Positions 46,301 through 58,243 of a DNA stretch of 64,000 nt are shown in pieces. This DNA is from Congeria kusceri. Lineage: Eukaryota; Mollusca; Bivalvia; Myida; Dreissenidae. The DNA lies in assembly GCA_027627225.1 (NCBI GenBank), contig CM051027.1, positions 89,775,651 through 89,839,650 on the forward strand, in the 5' to 3' direction. The notes beneath the pieces are model-generated. The model was given only the letters and a program-made list of their open reading frames with translations, searched no databases and was not told where the DNA came from. Position numbers and translations under genes: made by a program. Positions within the stretch are counted from its first letter, which is position 1; every line of letters begins with the position of its first letter.

Positions 46301-47603
46301 TTCAGCAGTAAAGTATTACTGTGATAAGAACCTTAACACTGTTTACTTTCATAAAATTGTTTAGTGAACTTTTGTGGTCAACAATGTTAAAATCTCACTC
46401 AAATAGGTTTAAATGCATACATTTATAGCATTTACATACAGCACTCATGCACAAGTTTGGTTATTATCCATTCAGTTTGAAAAAATAGTTTGGACATTAT
46501 CACCTAAAAGTTAGGGCTTTATCAATTTTACATTATATTGTCCCACAAAAATAACAATATCACTCGTGTTTGGTGCATTTAAACAACGCATGAAGCAGAT
46601 ATACAAAGAAGAATGGCTGATACGTAAGGTCGTACATTAATAATTGCAAAAACATGAACTGATCAGTACTTTTTTACACAAAATATTGCCAACTTTACTG
46701 GTTTTTCTACATTCTTAATCAAATTCATACTAATTTGGCCAAGTAATTGCCATTAGGAATCGTTTGTAACAGCGCATTATACGTACAAAATATCACTGTA
46801 TGCAATATTGTAAATGTTGAAACTTACCTTTAAGATATGAGTTTTTGTAAATAAATTATGGTAATAAGTAATTTGTCCGACATGTTTTCTCTGAAATTTG
46901 ATTTATCATCTGCAAATTGGTTTACCGACGTACGGGGGGGTGACTGATATTGACAGTTAACACTATTCTTTTATTTGCATGGTTCATACTCAAGTCTTTC
47001 TTACAAATTCAAGGACTTTTAAAGGGTAGAATTGTGATTTTCAAGGCAAATATTTCTACATTTATAGTCTTTAATGACAACTTTGCGTGGGTCACTAAAA
47101 CATTTGGGACCAGTTTACCTGTTATTTTTACATCAAATTAACTGAAAAGTTGAAAACAAAATATAATCTTTGCAAATTAATCAATACCGATAGCTTTCAA
47201 ACAAACAAAAAACAAACTAGTGCAACACTTATGCAACACCAAACATCACTAAATACGGACCAAGAATTGGATGCTTAGATTTATGGATTTCTAGGAATTA
47301 AGGTGCGATTCCTAACACTGCAAAATACATGAAAGCAGTCTTATATTTTCCACAAATATACACTAAACTTGCTTGCAATGGAACTCTGCCTGGAGACATT
47401 GCACTAGAAATGTGCATGTGCAATTTTAATTATAGAATGATGATTGGTCACTGTTTGTAAGGTCCACATGCGTCCACAGAAACTACAACACGCTATCTGT
47501 ATAAACTTTGGCAGCTTTGTCTTAGTTAAAAACTTTTATGGAGTCTTCTGGCTTAGTGAAGAACATGCCATCATTTGCAAAAGACGCTATAACCTCGACA
47601 TTT
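46301..47603. other. Intergenic DNA, nothing recognised
   Basis: No gene found. The words CAAATTCAAGGACTTTTAAA near 47006 resemble AATTCAAGGACTTTG / TTTAAGGACTTTTCAAG at 49210-49310, suggesting fragments of one repeat family. Confidence 0.35.
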
Positions 47604-47826
47604 CAGGGCTCAGCCTAAGGTAAAATTTTAGGGAGAAGTGACTTTTCCCTCAGGTCAATTTAGGGAGAAGTGAAGCCACTTTAAGGAGAAGTGTTTTCCA
47701 AAAAGCGCTAAATCATAATTTTGCATGTTATTACCATCATCATCATCATAAGCATCACCACAAATTAATTACACAATATTTTCAAATTTTATTACATCAT
47801 TTTTCTCGCAATACACATACACCGCA

Positions 47827-47945
47827 AGGCCCACAGATTTCATATTTGGTATGTAACATTGCATAGTGGTTCTCTACAAAGATTGTTAAAATGATGCCCC
47901 TGGGGTTAAAACTGGCAACACCCCGGTGGTCACATGGTTTATATA
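47827..47945 (-). repeat. Single unit of the 185-bp tandem-core repeat
   Basis: On the minus strand this reads TATATAAACCATGTGACC, ATGATGCCCC-like and CTCTACAAAGATTGTT words in the same order as the core units at 4612-6010. It is one isolated, inverted copy inside the CAGGGCTC element. Confidence 0.65.
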
Positions 47946-48289
47946 GACTGTTGATTTAATTGTAAAATTGAAGCTCAAGCCTAAAGGTACCATTATGTTC
48001 TGGAACCTGTGAAAAACTTGGTTGTCTTTAATTTCTACTCAATCCATTTACTGTCTTCGACAAAACAATTCATCAAACAGACACATTTTACAGACAATTA
48101 TCCAACGGCATTACATCTACATGTTTGCTCAGAAAATACAGACAACGTCAAGTAACAACCATAACTGCCCCTTAAATCCTGCTAATTGCTTGTTATTTGC
48201 ATCTTATCCATGTAATTGCACCGTCTGTACACAGAGAATGACGTCACAAATGTATCAAAGAAGCATGAATAACCTTATTTCTGCGTGAT

Positions 48290-48480
48290 TAAATGCCTAT
48301 TACGCCGACTGGTCAGTCATATTGCAAAGCGTAGGTATACTATGCGTTTTAATTGGCTAGTATCGAGTTTACTGTGCGATGAAACTCCGCCTACAAGGCG
48401 GTGCTACACAGTGACTGACTGCGGCTTAGGAATAACTGTAAATTGTCAAAATTTTCGGCAAAGTGACACTCGCTTTGACC
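48290..48480 (+). repeat. Dispersed repeat shared with 60700-60900 (inverted)
   Basis: Contains GGTATACTATGCGTTTTAAT, AACTCCGCCTACAAGGCGG, CACAGTGACTGACTGCGGC and TTAGGAATAACTGTAAATTG. The complement of these words occurs in the same order at 60.7-60.9 kb. Confidence 0.65.
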
Positions 48481-48785
48481 TTTAAAACAGCGACTTGAAT
48501 ATTTTGAGTGGGTGTACATGTTCCTAGACAACTGAAAAACGTATGAGATAAGCTTCCCCAGCGGGAATGGTCGATATGCTGTAGTTAACATAGCAATGAT
48601 TTGATACAATACATGCGCCTCGGGCGACTACACAGCTTTTATGACGCATGTTTGATAAATCATTATTACTAGGCGAAGTTTTAAAAAAGACGGCAAAGTG
48701 GACTTCTCTTTGATGAAATTTAATGGCGAAGTCAATGGGTTCCGGGCGAAGTTATCGCCCACGTCGCCCTCACGGCTGAGCCCTG

Positions 48786-50686
48786 CATTTTTTATGATTT
48801 CAACTACTACAGTATATGTCTGTAGTATTCTACTTGTAAGTGATGATAGTGCACTTTCGGCCAGGTGGAAAAATTATTCTATTTATATTTTAATACAACA
48901 TCAATAATTTGCCTTATATGGATCTTTAACTGACTTCAACCAATTGTACTTCTCCAACCATTGCTTTTTCAAGGAACACTGTTTTCTGTGTTTACCCATC
49001 ACGCTAATTTTCACTGGGCACCACCATTTGCAATAAGAATGTATTATGCAAAAGCATCAATTCGTACTCAGATTAAAACGTACCTACAACGTACTCGTAC
49101 TTCCGCGTGGACAAATGTGCCTTTTTAAAAAAAAATCCTGCACGCTTGTCTTGTTGTTTGTTTCGTATACTTATACTTTGATGTAAATTCAAGGTTGTTT
49201 GAAGACATTCAAGGACTTTGTGTCAAATTCAAGTGCCATTTTGGCATTTTCTCAAGGCTATTCCCAATTTAAGGACTTTTCAAGAGCAACTACGATTTTA
49301 AGGACTTTTCAAGGCTGGTGCAAACCCTGATTTGTTACATCGCTATACTGCCAAAGAAGAATTCTGGAATACAGATTGGTGTACAATGCACTCTTGGGAG
49401 CACTGTGAATTCTAATATGCAACTTTCACAAAATGCCAGTGAGATTCTGTTTGATATGACAAAATGTATTCCCGACAATATAGCACCAAATAAACTTACT
49501 AATGAATCTCACTGCTGACAAACTGCATGGAAACATTGCTGTGTAACTACTAGCACACACATCACATTTTATAAATATATTATCCAGCTGTTCCAAAGAC
49601 CAATAGTCCATTTTTTTCTGTAAAACTAACAATATATCACCACTGTATGATTTTCTATAGCTATTCAGATGAAACAGTCCATCAACCCACACGAAAAAAC
49701 AGAGCACTCTGGTACAACACACACACCCCCACAGATTTCTTGTAAAATGTATTAATCCATTCCCACAAGACAAACTGAGAATCAGTGAATTCTGCAAGGA
49801 TCTGTGAAGTCTGCATAGCACTTTTCTCCTGAAAACGGTCTTGGCTCTAGGCTGCCTTGCTTCGCCTTTGGTATCAAATTATAATATCTGACATTAAGGG
49901 GGGGGGGGGGGGGAATCAATACAATGTTTGTATCAGAGACACTGGAAGACCAGTAGTAATTGGGTGAATTTCATTGGAACAAGTTGCATACAGCGGAATG
50001 CCAGACAGTGTAATGATCTTTACATTAAGGGTGTAATTAATTTATTGTACATCTATATATATAGACAGTATAAGATGGTCTACAGCAATGTTGAATTAAA
50101 ATAGTACTGGTAAATGGAATTAACGCATACAGTTTGTACACAACTTACTAATTTATAATAATTTGATTTCATATTGAAAGAAAATTTAAGAAAACCAACA
50201 GTTTTAGTCACCATAATACCAATATGCACAAAATTATCAGATTTATTGACACATACAGTACGGCTAAACAAATATATTTCACCAATTGTAGGGTTTGGGT
50301 GAAACATCGCGGAATACCGTATATTCACTAATAAATGTTTGCAGAACAACACAAATTATCATGTTTTTTTTATCCTGGTTTATATGAAAGGATGCCAAGA
50401 ACTGGACTTATATTAAACGCTCCCATTGGGGGTACGTAAGGCCCCTCGGGGGTGTTTATTAGGGAAATCCACGGTAATTACTCCGCGCGTCACCTGGCAT
50501 CAGCTCTCAATTGTAAATGCACTCAGAGTGATTTCGGAATTTCATGGAAGGCATCAGCTACCACTTTGCGTAGATTATCTCACACCACGTAATTACCATG
50601 TAATCACCACATGATTACTCATATAGAAAATCCTACTACACAACGGAGAGTAAAATATTTGTTTCATTTGAGCTGTACTGTATACA
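48786..50686. other. Intergenic DNA, nothing recognised
   Basis: Contains diverged TTCAAGGACTTT repeats (49190-49310) ending in TGCAAACCCTG, probably one end of an old hAT-like element, and a 16-G run at 49898-49913. No gene or domain was recognised. Confidence 0.35.
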
Positions 50687-51397
50687 AACAAGAAGGCCAA
50701 ATGGCCCTAGGTCGCTCACCTGAGTTTCATTAGTAAAACAATGTGTTAGATTTTGATACGGATATGGATATACAGATATGGACTGATGGAAATGCGTCCT
50801 TAATCATCATGGTTTGAAAAACTTAAGTGACAACAGACATTCAACATTTGGGAAGTCATTATTGAAATTGAAGCTTTTTCTTCAATTTGACCTAGTGACC
50901 TAGTTTTTGACCCGTCATGACCCAGATTCAAATTCAGCTGAGATATCAATAGAACAAATGTTCAGCCCAAGTTTCATGAAGATTGGGCAAAAAATGTGAC
51001 TAGAGTGTTAACAAGTTTTTTCTTCAAATTGACTTAGTGACTTAGTTTTTGACCCCACATGACCCAGATTCGAACTAAGTCGAGATATCATTGGGACAAA
51101 TCTTCTGACCTAGTTTCATGAAGATTGGCCAATAAATGTGGCCTCTAGAGTGTTAACGAGGTAAATGTTGACGACGCACAAGTTTTTTCTTCAACTGGAC
51201 TTTGTGACCTAGTTCTTGACCCCACGTGACCCAGATTCGAACTGGCCCAAGATATCATTGGGACAAATATTCTGACCAAGTTTCATGAAGATTGGGCAAA
51301 AAATAAGACTTTTAACGAGTTAAATGTTGGCGACGCACGACGGACAAAGGGCGATCACAAAAGCTCACCATGAGCGCGTTGTGCTCAGGTGAGCTAA
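50687..51397 (+). mobile_element. Compact tandem-core element (GGCCAAATGGCCC start, GGTGAGCTAAAA end)
   Basis: The 5' end is CAAGAAGGCCAAATGGCCCT, AGGTCGCTCACCTGAG. Three ~150-bp units follow (GACCTAGTTTTTGACCC, CATGACCCAGATTCGAAC, GATATCATTGGGACAAAT, TTTCATGAAGATTGGGC). Then come CGACGCACGACGGACAAAGG and the 3' hairpin GCTCACC, GAGCGCGTTGTGCTC, GGTGAGC with CTAAAA immediately after. Its ends match 3767-6248 while its core is different. Confidence 0.75.
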
Positions 51398-53510
51398 AAA
51401 AAGTAGTTTATTGTTTTGTAAGTTTTTGTGTTTTTTTATGTTTTATAGCTGTTTCAAGTCATTTGGTTGTCCAAGCATGCTTAGAAAATAGTTGATATCA
51501 AAATTTTTATATAACTAAACTTTAAACAGTGTTTTAAAATTAACAGCAATCTAATAACCTACTAGACTACTGGTTTAAAAATTATATAAAGCACCGACTT
51601 TAAAGTTATACATTATCCAAGTCATGCAATCAAAAAATAGTATCATATAAGTAATAGGATAGCAAGTATACTATTATATTGCTTGTAATGTTCGCTACTT
51701 GCACCTGTGGGACACACCCTTTTATTGGGTATTTTATGCAAAGATAAGTCTCAATAATTAATGGATAATTATCTGCATGATTGTTTATTACAGACCTGTT
51801 ATCAGATAGCAATGCTGATAAGCCCTTGATCTTTCACCATGGTAACAAGCCATCTCAATGTGAACCCAAACTGCCTGTGAACCCAATTGCTCAACTGTAT
51901 CTTCAATTCTGGTGAAATTTATCCACAGAAGAAGCTAAAAAATCATTTTTAACAACTATACCATCTGACAGTACACGTTTTCCTACAAGAAAGTATATTA
52001 TATAACTAAATTTTGGCCACATAATTATGACACATAACATGATAAGATTAGCTTTATGACCATGGTGTATTTTTGAAATGTTACCCATTCCAAAAAAAAC
52101 TAAATACTACACTGCATTGGTTACAATGACAAATTTCAATATCCAAGCACACAGGTTTTGCAGTGGAATAAAACTTTATAAAACAGGCTTTAAAAAAGCA
52201 AGTTTAAATAACTTTGGTAAATCTTTATCTATAGAGAGCTTTTTTTCAAGGATATGTTTGAATATGGCTGGGGACTTCAACATTATAAAATGATTTGACA
52301 CATATTTTTGCAACTGTAATTAGAATTACATCTTACTATGCTCCGATCAGTATCGGGTCTACTTTTTGCATTGTTTATTGGGTAGTTTAACAACAATCAT
52401 TTTGTTCTTTCTCTATAGAAAAATTAGCGAGCACCGGTATCACTCTCGGGGAAATACTGGGCAGTGGAGCTTTTCTGAATATTTATAATTATATTATTAC
52501 AAATAAATATTTAGATGAATAAATTGGAAAATATGTCTAAGTTTTAACAAAACATTAGCCATATTCCTGAATTTGTTCCATTTTTGACCACTCAGTATGT
52601 AGGTATTTTACACCTGCCTTGAGAAATTGATAACAGATAACAAGCACTTCAATTTAGACGAGACTTATGTTCATGTATACAGTTCTATTTATCTTGAACA
52701 ACATGTTTAACTTTGAGTGGAAGCCATCTTAACCCAATGCATTGCTAATTTATGACTATATATCTCCCGTTGAAAGAAGACACTGACAAACTTGTAAAGT
52801 TAAAATAAACAAAAAATACTAATAAAACAGATAAAAAAGACCTTGATGAACTAGAAAACACATTATTTCAATCAATAACATCTAGGGAAATATCCAGAGC
52901 TAAATAAATAAATGCAATAAATAAATGCTTGCTCCTTTTGAAAACAGTGCTCCTGCCAGGATTTCAAACGGGCAGGGTGCTAAATCCTGAAAAGGGCACT
53001 TTTGCGCGCGTTCTTATTTTTGCAAGGGGACATACCAATATATATGCTTTAAAATATGCACAAACATAGGTTATATATATATATATTTTTTTTACATACT
53101 TAATATTTATTTTGAATAATTAAACTAAATAAAGTAACTGTACCATTATATTATTATATAACTTAAAAATTCCATTCTCTATATAAAGCATAATACCTGT
53201 TAATGGTTTAAAAGAATAGTCATTATTCTTCTAATATAATATACCATCATATTTTCAAGCAAAATTATTGTAAGTTTTTGTATAAGAAACAAATATATTT
53301 ATTTAAAAAAAAAACTGTAATTATAACGCCGAAATATTATCAATAGCATTTAAATTCAACAATTTTAACTATAGCTAGTATAAATATAATCAAATGCATT
53401 GGGTTGTATTTGCTATGTACAAACATACGTCCCAAATGATACGTCCGAAAACATGCATTTCATAAAATAATCAAAATGTTCTATACATTGGTATTTCAAT
53501 ATGAAACTTA
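51398..53510. other. Intergenic DNA, nothing recognised
   Basis: AT-rich DNA. Near 52940-53030, CTCCTGCCAGGATTTCAAAC and GGGCACTTTTGCGCG resemble one end of a hAT-like element, but no partner end was found. No coding domain was seen. Confidence 0.35.
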
Positions 53511-53582
53511 AATATCTTCATCTTAGTTCAAGAACTAAATCAGTGCTTATATTGAGTTATAGAACTAAGGTGAAGATATCTG
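53511..53582. repeat. Small fold-back hairpin
   Basis: AATATCTTCATCTTAGTTC on the left pairs with GAACTAAGGTGAAGATATC on the right, around about 30 bp. Confidence 0.6.
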
Positions 53583-54005
53583 ACTGGAAACTTATTAAAT
53601 ACTTCCAAACAAAATGGAAAGCATTCATTTTATTACAAAATACAGAGTTTGACTATTCATATTGGTAATCGAATCGTCAAAGATACTTCAATAGTTGAAT
53701 ACAGTTGTGGAAGAATTAACTACAATAAATCAAATGAATTAACGATTTATCAAATAACGAAAAACATGTTTATTTTGTATTTAAATTTTGATACGTTTTC
53801 CAATGCTAATTTGCTGATTTTTTTTACCGATTAATTGATTTCAAAACGCTTTAGTCAGAACCCGAACGAACTCGCGCTTACCGCCGTTACGTAAAAAAAA
53901 CTTACATGTATATTGACATAACGGCACATTGTCCGTTTTTAACGTGATCTTGTTACAGGACACGGTTGTAGTAAATATAATACATGTACAAAAGCGGCTG
54001 TACAC
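53583..54005. other. Intergenic DNA, nothing recognised
   Basis: AT-rich to 53840, then a more balanced stretch up to the 62-bp duplication. Open frames here show no recognised domain. Confidence 0.35.
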
Positions 54006-54118
54006 ACACGCTTTCCACGAGTATTTCATGACGTCGCTGGCATTAGGAAATAGTACGCGCTTTACACACGCGTTTTCCACGAGTATTTCATGACGTCGCT
54101 AGAGTTAAGTAATAGTTG
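54006..54118. repeat. 62-bp direct duplication with TGACGTCG
   Basis: TTTCCACGAGTATTTCATGA then CGTCGCT occurs twice at a period of 62 bp (54013 and 54075). The flanking ACACACGC and GTAATAG/AAATAG words are also duplicated. Confidence 0.8.
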
Positions 54119-55252
54119 GCACGTTTTTCCAACAAAACACAATTTGGACACGGAGATGTGTAATTGTTATTAATATACAAGTAACTGGGCACCAAAACAT
54201 TTTGTATGAAATTATTTTAATTTGATGTTCTGCTTTGGTAATTAACGTGAGAACCCAAATATCATAACGGCTCTTTAAATATATCAAATTAATAAATACT
54301 TTCATTTCCATTAAAATCCCATTTAATTTCATTCTTTACACATTAAATTCAACTGTTGAAACATTCATTGTTACAATTCACACTTTGGCATTTACTCCAG
54401 GACCCGTTCTGAGTACTTCCAAAATCCTTTTTACGCGATTTTAATTACTAGTAAGCTGCACACGACTTTGTTTGAGTATCAAAGTGCAAATCGCGCCTTT
54501 GATTTAAAGCCGACATCCGTTCGACGAGTTACTGATCAAAAATGTAAAATGTGCCGTCAGCAAACATGCACATGTTTAAGTATCTGTGTGCCGTAAATGG
54601 GAAAGTACAGAATTATGATGCAATTTGTTGTGTTTCATTTTAATTTGCTTGTGGTTTTCTATTTATTGATAATTAAGATCGGATTAAAATATATTATAAT
54701 ACGGTATGTGTTTAACTTATTTTTATTAACGTACGATTTGTGGGTTTGATGTGCTTAATTTGTAAATGACGTCTCGACTGCTCACGATAGATTTTAGTAA
54801 TATTTTCTCATTACACGAACATGTGTGTACCGTGTTTCTGACATGCAACTCCATGATAAAAACGTGTTTTGCTAGAATGTCACGCCAAATTCTCCAAGGT
54901 CAAGAACACTTCACGGAAAACGTGCGTGCATTCTCCAGATGCAGAAACTGCAAATACATGACTAATTTTGTGTACGGATACGTCCAGTGACGATATGGTA
55001 AATTAATAGCCATTTTAACTGATAGCATCTGAGCGTCATGATCAGATTGGCAAAATTAGCGATCGAGCACTTATGGTCTACTTGATCAAAGGTGAGATAA
55101 ATGACGTAATATACATGTATGCACGACTTTTGTCGATCAGTATTTACTCTGGACATTAACTGGACGCAGCGTGCATCCGCTTTGCTTCACTGCGCAGTAC
55201 ATGTACATAGACGCGGCGGCTCATTAAACTAGTATATGCCGAGATCAAAGAG
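54119..55252. other. Intergenic DNA, nothing recognised
   Basis: No element ends or domains were found. Weak open frames at 54766-54990 (+) and 55156-55353 (-) were examined and not assigned. Confidence 0.35.
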
Positions 55253-55290
55253 GGCAGGGTGGGGTTGAGGGCTGCAGGGCGGGGGGCAAA
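55251..55290 (+). other. G-quadruplex-type motif
   Basis: Four G-runs of at least three, separated by 1-4 bases, occur in GGGCAGGGTGGGGTTGAGGG, with two further G-runs downstream (GGGC, GGGGGGC). This exceeds the usual G3+N1-7 rule in an otherwise AT-rich region. Confidence 0.6.
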
Positions 55291-55611
55291 GAGGAACGGG
55301 CGCTGCGCCCTGCTATTTAGGTCTAGCTGGAGCACTGGAACAGCATCCTGCAACTTTTTACATCCTAGATCTTTCTAAACATCACAACATTATGTCATTA
55401 CACTACACACTACATGCGCTAATACATTTTATCAAATGATCTCAAGGTTGTTATTAATGAACACAATTCTGTTAAAATATTTATACTGGTATAAAATGGC
55501 ATGTAAACTGTTCTACACTGGATCAAAGGGCCATACATCCTAGAACTATTATCAAATTTAAAAGCATAAAAGCATGCCACATGATAATTAATATTTGATA
55601 GAGTAATTTAT

Positions 55612-57447
55612 TAGGAATGCAACGGGTGGCAAATTTTGGTTGGGTCGGGTATCTTTCTTCAAGACGGGTATTTGCGGGTCGGGTATTGATATAAGTAAAA
55701 GTGCACATCGACTTTGCACCTCCAGAGGGTTGTTCCAATCAGCAAACATTGTTTGTACCCTGAAGATTAGACGATAAATGAAATTATTCTCTTTTGTGAC
55801 ATTTTGACATACAGTTTTGGTATCGGATTTGGTCCTGCCTAGAGATTTTTAGTCATTTTAATATATGTGCCTTTCTCAGTGCATTTACATTGCTTGACAA
55901 AGCACATTATGGAGCATCCATCAGTTTAACTGATATCGTTGTTATTGTCATTGTAATACTGCTAATGCACCTATCAATATTTTCCCCAAGGGGGGAGCGG
56001 CAGGCTGACCCAGGGAAATTTGACAAATTTTATTTTCTTGGGTTTAATTCCCTACCCTAGATTCAAGCATATTTGTCTAAATCCCCTCAGTGGGAGATGC
56101 TATATGTCTATCAAATGGCCCGGGGAATAGTATTAGCGGGATCTAAAATCCGACCAGTCTATTACCCCCTGACCCGGAATCATTCGGTGTGTCAATTTCC
56201 CGCCTGTTGAGAATCGCTAAAGTCCCGTATATGCCCGCCGCTCCCGCCCTGGGAGATAACATTGATAGGTGCATAACATCTAAACTATATCTGAATTTAG
56301 CTAATTTGCTGCAAGATTATTAAGAGCTACAAACATGTTGTGATCGGACATTATTTCTGTAATACTGTTAGAAAGGAACTAATTTGAAGTCTGAACTGTA
56401 CCTGTTTCCTTCATAGTTAGTTTTCAATGGACTTTTGTCATGAACATTGGTGTTTGTTAAGGTGAATTCTGGGCCAAATATGTAGTGTTTTATCCAGGCC
56501 CTTTTTGCACGGCGCGGCGCCATGTCCCTTTTTTGAAGCGCCACTTTGCCCTTTTTAAAGTCAAAAGCTGCCACTCGCCCTAACTGATAACAATCTTAAT
56601 TGCCTCTTGACCACTTATATCGGCCCTATGTCTGCGAACAGGGCACCCGCTGTTTACTGGTATTGTCGCTCTGACTGTGCTCGATTTATTGCATACATGC
56701 ATTTCTAATCGATTTGATTAAATCGATTACTGTGCTCGATTTATTGCTGACACACATTTCTAAGCGATTTGATTTAAGCGATTACTGTACTAATGATTGT
56801 CAGAATCAATCTTGAACCTGATCCTTAATCCGACTAAAGTGGTGACATTTAGGCCTAACTGATGATGCGTATACGATTAACATAATGATACATAACGTCA
56901 ACTCGTAGATTGGACATTCTCCCTCTCACTATCTGTGTTCGTTACGGATTAAATTTGAATCATTCATTATTATTCAATAATCATTCATTATTTCAATTGA
57001 CAAATACTTTTAGCACTGCGAAAATGTAAAATTACAAATACTGGTACTGACACCTGAAAAATGGACTTATAGTATGTATGTGTAGAAATTAATATATATT
57101 TAGGTGATATATTATTTATAATTTAAATGTACTAAATTAAAATTTGACCACTTCTTTTCGTTAACGATAATTTAACATTTACATAGGTTTCGTCATATAA
57201 CGACGATGCTCTGAGTTCATGTTCAGTTCTGCTAAAAGCCAATGCACTCTGCCACACATATTTCCATACAGTTGTTTAGTGGGGTTCGTTCAGCGATGCA
57301 CTCCTATAACCAAGAGCTCCAGCAGAATATTTGCTTTTATTTGTAAACATCTGTCAAATAGAAACACCTAACCGCACTGGAGTTAATTTTTATGGAACCG
57401 AGAATGCGGGTATTTCTGGGTATTTTTGGGTACTCGTTGCATCCCTA
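55612..57447. mobile_element. Old hAT-like element (TAGGRATGCAACGRGT ends)
   Basis: The left TAGGAATGCAACGGGT and the inverted right TAGGGATGCAACGAGT differ at 2 of 16. The flanking 8-mers TAATTTAT (55604-55611) and TAACTCAT (57448-57455) match at 6 of 8, as for an eroded hAT duplication. GGGTATTT words lie near both ends. No transposase remains, and a MITE is nested inside. Confidence 0.6.
55966..56273. mobile_element. 308-bp MITE with TGCACCTATCAAT ends, TAA target duplication
   Basis: The ends are imperfect ~40-bp inverted repeats (TGCACCTATCAATATTTTCC and, inverted, TGCACCTATCAATGTTATCT, then GGGAGCGGCRGGC). TAA lies on both sides (55963-55965, 56274-56276). The 3-bp TAA duplication fits PIF/Harbinger MITEs. 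Confidence 0.82.
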
Positions 57448-58243
57448 TAACTCATGTATGTATGTAAATTACCTTTAATGTACAGTATTCAGGTTAACAA
57501 ATCAGTAAATATTTATTTGCTGAAAAATAAGGCTGCAAACACTATGGAAAAAGAAGGACACACACATGAAATAAAAACTAAGCCATATGAACAAATCAAA
57601 ATACTCGACTAAGCAAAAACAATCTCAGGGCACACCCAACAGGTTACTTTTTGACAAATTAGCAAAATGTGTAGATGGCTAAACATTTGAAAATTTTCTT
57701 CATTAAACCCAGTAAGATACTTAAAAATAGTAGAATTTCAAGGTATTGGTGTAAATCTGGCTGAAGATAATTTGCTGACTGGGGGAACACTGAATCTCAC
57801 CCTAAATTCATGGACTGATTGTATTAAATTTAACTGTGAACAAGTGATGTAATTGCAACTTTATGAGATTTGTGAGAGTAATGTTTATGTATACTATAAA
57901 ATTTATTAAGGGTTTGGTTTTACTTGCCCATAATCAAGTATATGCATTTATCGACTTTTTACGGTTACCAAAATCATTTTTAATTACCTAAACTTGATTA
58001 TGCTGGCAGGCTTGTGCTACTAATATGGTTGAGCCGAAACATTTACCAATGTTAAATGACTCAATAATTGTTCTAAAATAGTCTGCTATGAAGGACCATT
58101 TTATTTTGAAGTTTAACTAATGGTTTCACATTGAACCAACCCAGGAAGATATTGGGTGAAAATATGTAGCAAATAAATTTGGGGCAAATGGACCTTGAAC
58201 TTCTAGAGGGGAGGTGTTAAGAATTCAGTCCCTACTCACCACA
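57448..58243. other. Intergenic DNA, nothing recognised
   Basis: AT-rich, with no tandem repeat, palindrome or coding domain identified. Confidence 0.4.

Larger units (their letters stand above)
47604..48785. mobile_element. 1.18-kb element with CAGGGCTCAGCC ends
   Basis: CAGGGCTCAGCC (47604-47615) is repeated inverted as GGCTGAGCCCTG (48774-48785). Subterminal GGGAGAAGTGACTT words on the left and GGCGAAGT words on the right are typical of a non-autonomous hAT-like element. No convincing 8-bp duplication is visible. Confidence 0.55.

Noticed and set aside
55156..55353. Minus-strand open frame over the G-rich patch
   Set aside because: Its composition (P, R and A-rich) reflects the G/C run. 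No homologous domain is apparent.
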